Translations under genes and position numbers: made by a program
Shown here: in pieces, positions 19,497-28,801 of the stretch
Layout of the letters: each line of letters starts with the position of its first letter
How positions within the stretch are numbered: position 1 is the first letter of the stretch
Notes under the pieces: model-generated
Told to the model about the DNA's origin: nothing
The model's database searches: none
Seen by the model: only the letters and a program-made list of their open reading frames with translations
From: Singulisphaera sp. GP187
GTDB taxonomy: Bacteria; Planctomycetota; Phycisphaerae; Phycisphaerales; SM1A02
NCBI GenBank assembly: GCA_945862215.1
Contig: CAMAXY010000006.1
Span: 1-64,000, forward strand
Reading direction: 5' to 3'
DNA length: 64,000 nt

Positions 19497-20000
19497 ATGG
19501 TCGCCAAAGCTCAACGTCACCGCCAAATCATCAAGTTGATCGAATCGGGACGAATCTCCAGCCAGCTTGATCTCGCGCAACAATTGTCGCGCGTCGGTAT
19601 CGATACAACCCAAACAACGCTCTCGCGCGACCTTACGGAAATCGGCGTTGTGAAGTCCGCTGCGGGATATCAAGTTCTTTCTGCAATGCTTGCATCGGGA
19701 AGTGAAACGCTCCCCGTTGACCGAATTTCAACACTTACTGCTACGGTTCGCAGACTCCTGCTTGAAGTTGCAATCGGCGGAACGCAAGCGGTCGTGCACA
19801 CGCCACCTGGCCAAGCCAGTGCGCTTGCTGTCGAAATCGATCGTGCGAAAATGCCAGGGGTCATTGGGACTATCGCAGGCGACGACTGCATCTTCATCGC
19901 ATGCACAACCAACGGCAGTGCGAAGTCAGTTGCCCGCCGCTTGCAATCGATTTCAAAAGGTTCGGCCCCGTCACAACGCCGATCCCCCGCTCATTCCTGA
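19497..20000 (+). CDS. argR: Arginine repressor ArgR
   Basis: QRHRQIIKLIESGRISSQLDLAQQLSRVGIDTTQTTLSRDLTEIGVVKS winged helix; C-terminal oligomerisation domain; heads the arg operon. Confidence 0.93.
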   Translation: MVAKAQRHRQIIKLIESGRISSQLDLAQQLSRVGIDTTQTTLSRDLTEIGVVKSAAGYQVLSAMLASGSETLPVDRISTLTATVRRLLLEVAIGGTQAVVHTPPGQASALAVEIDRAKMPGVIGTIAGDDCIFIACTTNGSAKSVARRLQSISKGSAPSQRRSPAHS

Positions 20001-20003
20001 AAG

Positions 20004-21101
20004 ATGTCCATGAGTCACATTCCATCATCCACGCTTTCTCCATTTAATCGTTGCCGAGCAGTTGTTGTTGGCGCAGCGGGATACTCCGGCGCAGAAATCG
20101 TTGGCATTCTGCTGCAGCATGACGAAATCGATCTTGTTGGTCTCTTTGCATCCGCATCGCGCGCCGAAAACGTTGTTCGCTTTGACCAAATTTTCCCGCG
20201 CTTTCGTGGATGGACCGCTCTGAAGGTGCACGCTGCCAACGCCACGGACATTCTCGCACTCGAACCCGATGTCGTCTTCTTGGCAACGCCTCACGAAGCA
20301 AGCCATGACTTGGCTCCTGTTCTGTGCGCACAAGGCATCACGGTCTTCGATCTTTCTGCAGCATTTCGACTGCGCGATCAATCGGCATATCCAAAGCATT
20401 ATGGATTTTCACATGCGCATCCACAGTTGCTCGAGAAGGCGGTCTATGGCATCGCCGAACTCAATCGCACTGCAATTTCAAAGGCGCAGTTGATCGCAGT
20501 TCCAGGTTGCTATCCAACGAGCGTCATACTTGCGCTTCGACCACTCGTCGATGCCGGACTTTTGGAAAAGACTTCGATCATTGTTGACAGTACAAGTGGC
20601 GTGAGCGGCGCTGGGCGAACTCCTGTGCTCAAGAGTCTTTTTTGTGAAGTCAGTCAACAAGCTTATGGTGTCTTCACACATCGCCACCAACCAGAAATGA
20701 TTCAGGAAACGCTTTCGGATGTGATCTTCACTCCACACCTCGGACCATTTGATCGCGGAATTCTCTCAACTATTCATGCGACTCTTCTACCGAACATCAC
20801 CGAAGCACAAGTTCGTGAAACCCTCTGCAATCAATACGCATCAGAGCCATTCGTCAACATTCTCAAAGCAGGTGATTGGCCCTCGGTTTCTGCAGTGCAA
20901 GCAAGCAATCGATGCGATATAGGCCTCGCCGTCGACCCAGCTCGAAAGCACCTCATACTCTCAAGTGCGATTGACAACCTGATCAAAGGTGCTGCCGGCC
21001 AAGCAGTTCAATGTATGAACATTCGATTTGGCTTTGTAGAAACAAAGGGATTTTCAGCGCCTGCCGTATCGAATGCGATGCCCATCGGAGCCCACTCATG
21101 A
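20004..21101 (+). CDS. argC: N-acetyl-gamma-glutamyl-phosphate reductase
   Basis: VVGAAGYSGAEIVGILLQH, AVPGCYPTSVILALRPL, DSTSGVSGAGR. Confidence 0.95.
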   Translation: MSMSHIPSSTLSPFNRCRAVVVGAAGYSGAEIVGILLQHDEIDLVGLFASASRAENVVRFDQIFPRFRGWTALKVHAANATDILALEPDVVFLATPHEASHDLAPVLCAQGITVFDLSAAFRLRDQSAYPKHYGFSHAHPQLLEKAVYGIAELNRTAISKAQLIAVPGCYPTSVILALRPLVDAGLLEKTSIIVDSTSGVSGAGRTPVLKSLFCEVSQQAYGVFTHRHQPEMIQETLSDVIFTPHLGPFDRGILSTIHATLLPNITEAQVRETLCNQYASEPFVNILKAGDWPSVSAVQASNRCDIGLAVDPARKHLILSSAIDNLIKGAAGQAVQCMNIRFGFVETKGFSAPAVSNAMPIGAHS

Positions 21102-21937
21102 ATCAACGCTCACTTTTTGTCGTCAAACTCGGCGGCGCACTTCTTGATGATTCCGCAGCACTTGCAGCGACGATCGACTCGATCTGCGCACTGCACACAG
21201 CTCGACCTGGATCGGTCATCGTCGTGCATGGCGGCGGAAGTTCTGTTGATCGCCACCTTGCACGACTTGGAATGCCAACAGAAAAACGTGATGGCATTCG
21301 TCTGACTCCACCCGATCAGATGATCGAAATTTCTGCGGTACTCAGCGGCCGAGTCAATGCGACCATCGTTGCGGAACTTCTCGCAAGAGGATCTTCGGCA
21401 GTTGGACTTTCTTTGGCGGATGGTTTTCTCACCTCCTCAATTACGACCACGCGCTATTCGTTCAATCCCGGCCGCGTTGGAGAAGTTGTAAGCGGTGACG
21501 CAAAGCTTGTGCATACTCTGCTTCATGCTGGATTCTTGCCAATCATCTCCAGCGTTGCGGTGGATGCGGGTGGAGATTTGCTCAATGTGAATGCAGACGA
21601 TGCCGCGGCTGCGATTGCGCGAATTGTCGGCGCAACAAGACTTATATTCTTGACTGATGTTTCTGGCGTTCTTGATCAAGATGGCGCACTCATCTCGCAA
21701 ATCACTGCGTCAGATGTTGCAACCTTGATCGAACAAGGTGTGATCTATGGTGGCATGATCCCTAAGATCAACAACGCTCTTGCCACAGCGACTGAAACTG
21801 GAGTCTGTGTTGTGATTGCCGGATGGCGTGATAAAAACATTCTGGCCAGACTTGCTGAAGGCGAATCTGTCGGCAGCACCATTCTTCCCCCATCTATCGC
21901 ATCGTTGCACACCACACAATCAACACTCTCACGATGA
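21098..21937 (+). CDS. argB: Acetylglutamate kinase
   Basis: VVKLGGALLDD, VHGGG, LNVNADDAAAAIA, GGMIPKINNALATA; ATGA overlap with argC. Confidence 0.92.
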   Translation: MNQRSLFVVKLGGALLDDSAALAATIDSICALHTARPGSVIVVHGGGSSVDRHLARLGMPTEKRDGIRLTPPDQMIEISAVLSGRVNATIVAELLARGSSAVGLSLADGFLTSSITTTRYSFNPGRVGEVVSGDAKLVHTLLHAGFLPIISSVAVDAGGDLLNVNADDAAAAIARIVGATRLIFLTDVSGVLDQDGALISQITASDVATLIEQGVIYGGMIPKINNALATATETGVCVVIAGWRDKNILARLAEGESVGSTILPPSIASLHTTQSTLSR

Positions 21938-22890
21938 CACTCACCGCACCAATCCTCGTCACACGCGATCTGATTCAGGTTGTCGATCTCTCCGCAACCG
22001 AGATCACACATCTCTTTGCACTTGCAAGCAGAATGAAGGCTGACTATTCAGCATTCGCAGGAAGTCTTGCGCAGCGTTCGCTCGTGATGCTCTTTGAAAA
22101 GCCTTCGCTGCGCACTCGCGTTTCCTTTGAACTTGGATTTCAGAAACTTGGCGGCGGAGTCAGTTTCTTGGATCATCAAGTATCGCCGATCGGTGTGCGC
22201 GAAACCGTCGAGGATTACGCGCGAAATCTTTCGCGCTGGGTTGATGTCGTTGCCATTCGCTGTCGATCACATGATCTACTCAAACGATTTGCGGCGGCGA
22301 GTTCTGTGCCTGTGATCAATGCGCTCAGCGATCTGCATCATCCATGTCAAGCACTCGCCGACATCTTCACATTGTTGGAAACTGGAATTCCAATTGAACA
22401 ACTCCATCTTGTATGGGTAGGCGATGGGAATAATGTCTGCCACTCGCTCATCGAAGCAGTCGCCACACTTGGCGGCAGAATGACCGTGATCACTCCCCCG
22501 TCCTATCGACCACCTGCTGAAGTTCTTCGAGTCGCAGATGGTCGTTCGTGCCGCAGCGGCGCACGCATTGTCTGCACGGACGATCTCGATGCTGTCAAAG
22601 GCGCGGATGCAATCTATACCGATGTATGGATATCCATGGGCGAAGAATCTCAAACTCTTGAAAAGACCGCACTTCTTGCACCATATCAAGTCAATGCAGA
22701 GCTCATGCGCAGAGCTGGCGCGAACGCTCGTTTCATGCACTGCCTTCCTGCGAAGCGTGGCGAAGAAGTCACCGCGGAAGTAATCGATTCATCCGCATCG
22801 ATCGTTCTTGACCAAGCCGAAAACCGCATGCATGTGCAGAACGCACTCATGCTCGCACTGCTGCGACCAGATATCGCACTTCGCATCTGA
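21934..22890 (+). CDS. argF: Ornithine carbamoyltransferase
   Basis: FEKPSLRTRVSFELG, DLHHPCQALAD, VWVGDGNNVCHS, HCLPAKRGEEV. Confidence 0.95.
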   Translation: MTLTAPILVTRDLIQVVDLSATEITHLFALASRMKADYSAFAGSLAQRSLVMLFEKPSLRTRVSFELGFQKLGGGVSFLDHQVSPIGVRETVEDYARNLSRWVDVVAIRCRSHDLLKRFAAASSVPVINALSDLHHPCQALADIFTLLETGIPIEQLHLVWVGDGNNVCHSLIEAVATLGGRMTVITPPSYRPPAEVLRVADGRSCRSGARIVCTDDLDAVKGADAIYTDVWISMGEESQTLEKTALLAPYQVNAELMRRAGANARFMHCLPAKRGEEVTAEVIDSSASIVLDQAENRMHVQNALMLALLRPDIALRI

Positions 22891-22965
22891 ATCTCGACCG
22901 CACACAACTCGTCCGCTTTCTATTCACACCGTCCGTACTTCCATCTTTGCTTTGAAGGAGTCACC

Positions 22966-24240
22966 ATGAATCAGCCATTCAAACCCCGCCGTGTTTCACT
23001 CGCATATTCCGGAGGTCTCGATACTTCCTGCATCATTCCATGGCTCGTTGAGACATATGGATGCGAAGTCATCGCCGTGGTGGCAGATGTTGGTCAAGGT
23101 GCGCGAGAACTTGAAGGAATTCAAGAGAAAGCAATTCGCTCAGGCGCGACCAAATGCGTGATCAAGGATCTGCGCAAAGCATTCCTCGAAGAGTTTGCAT
23201 ATCCAATGGCGATCACTGGCTCCGTCTATGAAGGGCGATATCTCTTGGGAACTTCGATTGCACGACCGATCATTGCGCGCGCTCAGGTCGAAGTCGCACT
23301 TGCTGAAGATTGCGATGCACTCAGCCACGGTTGCACCGGCAAGGGCAACGATCAAGTTCGATTCGAATGCACATTTGCTGCACTTGCGCCACATCTGCAA
23401 GTGATTGCCCCATGGCGACTCTGGGATCTCAAGAGCCGTGAACAAATGCTGGACTATTTGAAAGTGCGTTCAATCCCCTGCGCAGCAAGTGCAGAGAAAA
23501 TCTATTCGCGCGACGCAAATATCTGGCACATTTCTCACGAAGGTGGCGATCTGGAAGATCCTTGGAAGGCGCCTCCGGAAGATGTGTGGATGCTCACTTG
23601 TGATCCGAAACTCGCACCTGATGCCGGAGCTGAAATCACTGTTTCATTCCGAAGTGGATTCCCAACTGCGCTCGATGGTGTGCCGATGGATTCAGTCACA
23701 CTTCTTGAAAATCTCAATCGTGCCGGCGGTGCGCATGGCATTGGTCGAATCGATTTGGTCGAGAATCGACTCGTCGGCATGAAGAGTCGCGGGGCATACG
23801 AAACTCCAGGTGGAACGATCTTGATGGAAGCTCTGCGCGGTTTGGAGCAACTGTGCTATGACCGCGACACAATGCAGTGGCGACAAAAGCTGGCGCTCGA
23901 TTTCGCGCGCATCGTCTATGAAGGAACATGGTTCACTCCAGTACGCGAAGTTCTCTGGGCGAGCGCACAAAATGCGGCGCAAGTTCTCGACGGTGACGTT
24001 CGCGTTCGGCTCTTCAAAGGTACTGCGAAAGTCTCTGGGCGACGAAGTCCGAATTCGCTTTATAGTCAGGACTTTGCGACTTTCGGCGCAGACGATGTCT
24101 ATGACCAAACTCATGCGGAAGGTTTCATTCGCCTCTTTTCATTGCCGGCGCGTATTCGTGCGCTACGCGATGCTGCGAATCCTCAAACTGCACAAAAGAA
24201 CGCTGCTGCTCGCACTTCATCCCCTCAGGTCACTCGATGA
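22966..24240 (+). CDS. argG: Argininosuccinate synthase
   Basis: LAYSGGLDTSCIIPWL, SHGCTGKGNDQVRFE, GRRSPNSLY; AAGGAG SD upstream. Confidence 0.95.
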   Translation: MNQPFKPRRVSLAYSGGLDTSCIIPWLVETYGCEVIAVVADVGQGARELEGIQEKAIRSGATKCVIKDLRKAFLEEFAYPMAITGSVYEGRYLLGTSIARPIIARAQVEVALAEDCDALSHGCTGKGNDQVRFECTFAALAPHLQVIAPWRLWDLKSREQMLDYLKVRSIPCAASAEKIYSRDANIWHISHEGGDLEDPWKAPPEDVWMLTCDPKLAPDAGAEITVSFRSGFPTALDGVPMDSVTLLENLNRAGGAHGIGRIDLVENRLVGMKSRGAYETPGGTILMEALRGLEQLCYDRDTMQWRQKLALDFARIVYEGTWFTPVREVLWASAQNAAQVLDGDVRVRLFKGTAKVSGRRSPNSLYSQDFATFGADDVYDQTHAEGFIRLFSLPARIRALRDAANPQTAQKNAAARTSSPQVTR

Positions 24241-26129
24241 GCGTGACTTGGGCTGGAAGATTTACGAAAGCCGCTGATCCACTCTTTCGAGCTTTCAACG
24301 ATTCGCTTGCATTCGACAGAACGCTTTTGCACGAAGACATTGAAGGAAGCGTCGGTTGGGCGCGTGCACTTCAACGTGCGAATGTTTTGTCGGTCAGCGA
24401 AGCCGATTCGCTCGTTGAAGCTCTCAACGATGTGTTGCGTCATGGCGTTGAAAATCCGTCATCTTTGATTGATGCTGTCGACGAAGATATTCACTCCTGG
24501 GTGGAGCGAGAGCTGGTCGCCCGCGTCGGATCACTCGGGAAAAAACTGCACACAGGTCGCAGTCGTAATGACCAAGTTGCAACTGATTTGCGACTCTGGA
24601 CTCTCAAGCAGATTGCAAATCGACAGAATGAAATCGAAGCTGCGATTCGAAGCCTTCTCTCTTTAGCAGAGCGCGAACGCGAAACGCTCTTCCCTGGATA
24701 CACGCATCTGCAACGCGCCCAGCCAATTCTTTTTGGTCATTGGTGCATGGCATATGTCGAAATGTTGCTCCGTGACCGAGATCGATTTAATGACGCAGCG
24801 ATTCGCACCGGACTCTGTCCACTGGGATCTGGCGCTCTTGCTGGAACTGCATATCCCATCGACCGCGATCACTTGGCGCATGATCTTGGGTTTTCTGCGC
24901 CGACTGCAAACTCTCTCGATGCCGTCAGCGATCGAGATTTCGTGGTCGAGACACTCGCAACCACTGCGCTTGCTGCGGTCCATCTCTCGCGCTTCGCTGA
25001 AGACATTATTTTTTATAGCACTGGTGAAGCAGGATTGATCGAACTCTCCGAATCCGTCACAAGCGGATCTAGTTTGATGCCACAGAAGAAAAACCCAGAC
25101 GCACTCGAACTTATTCGAGGAAAAACTGGGCGACAGATCGCAAACCTTGTGAACATCTTGACAGTTCTCAAGGGACTGCCTCTTGCTTACAACAAAGATC
25201 TTCAAGAAGACAAGGAACCACTTTTCGATGCGATGGAGCATCTCTCGCTCAGCTTGCGAATGCTTCCGCCTGTGCTTGATGGATTGATTGTTCACCGCGA
25301 GCGTGCGCGCGCCGCCGCAGGTGGTGGATATTCCAACGCCACCGAACTTGCTGATTATCTTGTGAATCAGGGCATTCCATTCCGGGATGCACATCATTCT
25401 GCTGGACGCCTCGTACGCGCAGCGATCAGAGAATCCAAGCCACTCGAAGATCTCACGGTCGCGCAAATGCAAGAGGTCGAACCTCGCATTCAATCCGATG
25501 TCTATGTTGCGCTGACGGTCGACCGTGCGATCGCCAAGCGCGATGTACGCGGAGGTACTGCACCACTCCAAGTTGCAGGATCTGTTGCAGCCGCTCGCCG
25601 TCAGATCGAATCATCCAGCGACGAAGGCTCGACTGAGCGAACGCAATGCGATGCAAGAATTCGCGAAGCTCACATCGATGATCTCGACGCAATCTGCGGG
25701 ATCATCGAACATTGGGCCCGACAAGGCGAACATTTGCCACGATCGCGCGACGAAATACTCGAGTCACTTTCGGAATTCGCAGTCGCTGTTGAAGGTGATA
25801 CTGTTGTTGGATGCGGCTCGCTGTGGATTTATACCCCTCAATTAGCCGAAATCCGATCACTTGGAGTGGTGCCGGGTCGCAAAGGTGGAGGCCTTGGTTC
25901 GACACTCACTCGATACTTCGTTGATTGGGCAGCTGATCTTGGCATTCCAAAGGTTTTTGTCTTGACACGTGCGCCAGAGTTTTTCGCGCGCTGCGGATTC
26001 AAGACAGTCAGTGTCAGCATCTTGCCAGAGAAAGTTCTCAAGGACTGCGCGACATGCCCACGCAATGATGCATGTGATGAAGTTGCAATGACTCTCGATA
26101 CTGGTGCAATACCTATTCGGGCCAACTGA
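24237..26129 (+). CDS. argH: Argininosuccinate lyase fused to a GNAT N-acetyltransferase (ArgA-like) domain
   Basis: Lyase signature GSSLMPQKKNPD, then from ~residue 465 a GNAT domain (IREAHIDDLDAICGII...VVPGRKGGGLGSTLTRYF). Confidence 0.92.
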   Translation: MSVTWAGRFTKAADPLFRAFNDSLAFDRTLLHEDIEGSVGWARALQRANVLSVSEADSLVEALNDVLRHGVENPSSLIDAVDEDIHSWVERELVARVGSLGKKLHTGRSRNDQVATDLRLWTLKQIANRQNEIEAAIRSLLSLAERERETLFPGYTHLQRAQPILFGHWCMAYVEMLLRDRDRFNDAAIRTGLCPLGSGALAGTAYPIDRDHLAHDLGFSAPTANSLDAVSDRDFVVETLATTALAAVHLSRFAEDIIFYSTGEAGLIELSESVTSGSSLMPQKKNPDALELIRGKTGRQIANLVNILTVLKGLPLAYNKDLQEDKEPLFDAMEHLSLSLRMLPPVLDGLIVHRERARAAAGGGYSNATELADYLVNQGIPFRDAHHSAGRLVRAAIRESKPLEDLTVAQMQEVEPRIQSDVYVALTVDRAIAKRDVRGGTAPLQVAGSVAAARRQIESSSDEGSTERTQCDARIREAHIDDLDAICGIIEHWARQGEHLPRSRDEILESLSEFAVAVEGDTVVGCGSLWIYTPQLAEIRSLGVVPGRKGGGLGSTLTRYFVDWAADLGIPKVFVLTRAPEFFARCGFKTVSVSILPEKVLKDCATCPRNDACDEVAMTLDTGAIPIRAN

Positions 26130-26132
26130 TCT

Positions 26133-27404
26133 ATGACCGCAACTCCCACAACGCTCTCACCCAACGGAATTCCTTCCAATCCCCCCACTACTGCGCCGCA
26201 TTGGCCACGCGGATTTTCTTCTGGAGGTATTGCTGCAGGAATCAAAAAGCCAGGTGTCAATGATCTTGCGCTCTTGTTTGGAAGTGGAGAGTTTGGCAAT
26301 GGAGAGTTTGGCAATGGAGAACTCTCCGCCGCTGCTGTATTCACACGCAATCTGATTGTTGCCGCGCCGATTCAAGTCTCTCGAGCCAATCTCGCTGTTT
26401 CTTCAGCACGAATTCGCGCGCTCATTATCAATTCTGGTTGCGCCAATGCTGCGACTGGCGAAGAAGGCCTTGCTCGCTCACGCCGCACGATTGAATCACT
26501 CGCGGCCACTCTGGGTATTCCATCGCAATCGGTCCTTGTGAATTCCACGGGTGTCATTGGAGTCCAACTCCCAATCGCTCGCATCGAGAAGGCATTACCT
26601 GCGCTGAAGGCTTCACTTCAACCTGGATCGTGCGAGACATTCGCTCGGTCAATCATGACCACCGATACGCGACCAAAGTGGGCGAGCCGAATCATTCGTT
26701 GGATGGAAGGAACAACTGAACGAACCTGCACTGTGACTGGCGTCGCAAAGGGTGCAGGAATGATTCATCCCAATATGGCAACGATGATTTCAGTGATTGT
26801 AACTGATGCAACGCTTACACCAAGCGAGTTGGACGGACACCTTCGATCCGCCGTCGAAAAAAGTTTTCACAGAATCTCAGTTGATGGTGATACGAGCACG
26901 AATGACAGTGTCTTTGCGCTCTCTTCCAATTGCGCTGGAATCGTTCCGCCAAATCAACTTGCACTTGCCTTTGAAGCAGTCGCTCAAGAACTTGCGCTCA
27001 TGGTCGTTCGTGACGGAGAAGGATTCGAGCGCGGACTTGAAGTGCGAGTGCATGGAGGACGAACGCAATCTGATGCACTGCAAGTGGCTCGAACTGTTGC
27101 AATGAGTTTGTTAGTGCGGACCGCAGTGACTGGTGGCGATCCAAACTGGGGCAGAATACTGGCTGCAGCAGGTCGCGCAGGAGTCGAATTGAATCCATCA
27201 ACTCTGCGGGTTTCAGCAGGTGGAATTGCCCTCTTTGCAGCTGGCGAACCAACGAACGCCGACCCCGTTGCGGTCCGCCGTGCATTCACGGCCGATACGG
27301 TTCGAATTGAATTAGACCTTGCAATGGGAGTTGCGTCTGATGTTTTCTGGTCGTGCGGGTTGACGAAGAGATATGTCGAAATTAACGCCGACTACACAAC
27401 ATAA
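26133..27404 (+). CDS. argJ: Glutamate N-acetyltransferase / ornithine acetyltransferase
   Basis: VAKGAGMIHPNMATMISVI catalytic motif, SCANAATGEEG, GGDPNWGRILAAAGRAG. Confidence 0.95.
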   Translation: MTATPTTLSPNGIPSNPPTTAPHWPRGFSSGGIAAGIKKPGVNDLALLFGSGEFGNGEFGNGELSAAAVFTRNLIVAAPIQVSRANLAVSSARIRALIINSGCANAATGEEGLARSRRTIESLAATLGIPSQSVLVNSTGVIGVQLPIARIEKALPALKASLQPGSCETFARSIMTTDTRPKWASRIIRWMEGTTERTCTVTGVAKGAGMIHPNMATMISVIVTDATLTPSELDGHLRSAVEKSFHRISVDGDTSTNDSVFALSSNCAGIVPPNQLALAFEAVAQELALMVVRDGEGFERGLEVRVHGGRTQSDALQVARTVAMSLLVRTAVTGGDPNWGRILAAAGRAGVELNPSTLRVSAGGIALFAAGEPTNADPVAVRRAFTADTVRIELDLAMGVASDVFWSCGLTKRYVEINADYTT

Positions 27405-27407
27405 AAA

Positions 27408-27878
27408 CTATTTTGTCAAACCAATCTCTTTGATTTGATCAAGTCGAACGAGTGCTCGACGAAAAATATCTTGCCATCTTGGTTCGATCAATGGACCAAT
27501 CACATTCAACGCGCGTCGGATTTCGACTGTCGAAGTTTTTGTTATCACAGTTCCATCGCAAGCCAATGCGCCTGCAATCGCGCAGAGATATTGCAAAAAT
27601 GCAGCGAGTGCCAAAGGATCTCCAGTATGAAGATCGCTCTCGCGAATGCCGCTCTTTGCCATATCTTTCCAAGCGATCCAACTTTCAATCGACTTGGGAA
27701 CAGTCACAAATGCTGCGAGAACTTGACTGCTCCACTGCGCTTCATCCAATGCAGCGCATCGCGCCGCGAGTCGATCAATCGGGTGCGCATTTGGGCCTAA
27801 AATCGCGCAAAATAGCCGCATCGCAACCGCAGGCGACGCTCCTGAATCATCGCGGTGTAAATCAGGGTCGGATTTCAT
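27408..27878 (-). CDS. Hypothetical protein, overlapping the sigma factor-like gene
   Basis: 156-aa ORF whose start overlaps the sigma ORF end by 17 bp; no recognisable domain. Confidence 0.5.
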   Translation of the reverse strand: MKSDPDLHRDDSGASPAVAMRLFCAILGPNAHPIDRLAARCAALDEAQWSSQVLAAFVTVPKSIESWIAWKDMAKSGIRESDLHTGDPLALAAFLQYLCAIAGALACDGTVITKTSTVEIRRALNVIGPLIEPRWQDIFRRALVRLDQIKEIGLTK

Positions 27879-28587
27879 GTAAGACCTCCATCATGGACCG
27901 AACTTCAACATCGATCTCACTCCCCAATGCTCCGTCTTTACGCAGAATTCCATAAAGCGCGTCTCGCAGTTGCGCACCTACTGCGAATGTTCGCTGCGCC
28001 ACTTGTGCTGTCGATAATTGGAATCGCTCTCCAACAATTGCATGTGGAACTCCTTCGACATGATGACTCCAGAACATTTCCCACTCATCACGTCGATTTC
28101 GCTTCTCGAGTCCTTCCTTTGTTTCCTTCATTGCCAAGTCAAGGGCAGCCAATGCCCACGCCTTCTCGAACTCATGATCGTGCGCTGCACCCTCACTGAA
28201 AATTTCTTCTGGCAATGCTTGACCTCCAATCTGAAGTCCAAGCTGAGTTGCATTCTGCCGCCGCAATTCGTGCACGTAAAAATGAAGTCCATTTCGCAAC
28301 CATTGGCGAAGTCGCAATCCACTCGTCAACCATGACTTGAGATATTCAGAATTGCTCAAGCGATTAGCAAAAAAACCATGCACTAAATCATCCGCATCAA
28401 TACGCACCGATCGTGCCAATCCAATCTTGCTGCAATAGATGCTCAGCGGCCGAACATAACTCTCCATCACATATCCATTGGCGAGCATCAAACCTGCTTC
28501 GCCCTCGGACAATCGATCAGAAATCCAAACAGTCTGAGTCTCTGGGAACGATCGACTTGGGGTTAACGGGTCTGAAGTGGCACTCAT
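27862..28587 (-). CDS. Planctomycete-type RNA polymerase sigma factor (ECF-like)
   Basis: RIDADDLVHGFFANRLSNSEYLKSW...RLRQWLRNGLHFYVHELRR resembles region 2 of planctomycete ECF sigma factors (DDLxQGFF...FRxxLxxxLxxF); C-terminal HTH-like stretch. Confidence 0.65.
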   Translation of the reverse strand: MSATSDPLTPSRSFPETQTVWISDRLSEGEAGLMLANGYVMESYVRPLSIYCSKIGLARSVRIDADDLVHGFFANRLSNSEYLKSWLTSGLRLRQWLRNGLHFYVHELRRQNATQLGLQIGGQALPEEIFSEGAAHDHEFEKAWALAALDLAMKETKEGLEKRNRRDEWEMFWSHHVEGVPHAIVGERFQLSTAQVAQRTFAVGAQLRDALYGILRKDGALGSEIDVEVRSMMEVLHEIRP

Positions 28588-28595
28588 ATTCGTTT

Positions 28596-28623
28596 ATTAT
28601 GAGCAATTTTATGATTTTTGCAA
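28596..28623 (-). promoter_or_regulatory. Candidate promoter for the sigma factor-like gene: TTGCAA-N16-CATAAT, 8 nt before ATG
   Basis: Minus strand TTGCAAaaatcataaaattgctCATAATaaacgaatATG. Confidence 0.45.
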
Positions 28624-28752
28624 GAAATTTAGGATTTTTCTCAATGCCCGCCCCGTGATTGTCTATCTGTATGTCGAGTCCTTCCAGGTGGCTTGTGTTT
28701 CAATCTGCACGGCTGCGGATTTAAAAATTTCGGGAGTGTGTGTCGGCTTCAG

Positions 28753-28801
28753 TTCTGGGGACCAATTCTGGGGATCAGTTCTGGGGAATAATTCTTGGGG
28801 A
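28753..28801. repeat. Four 13-bp-spaced direct repeats TTCTGGGGA-N4 upstream of pheS
   Basis: ttctggggaccaa ttctggggatcag ttctggggaataa ttcttgggga. Confidence 0.85.

Noticed and set aside
24663-25571. 302-aa minus-strand ORF opposite argH
   Set aside because: Antisense shadow ORF; argH catalytic motifs lie on the plus strand.
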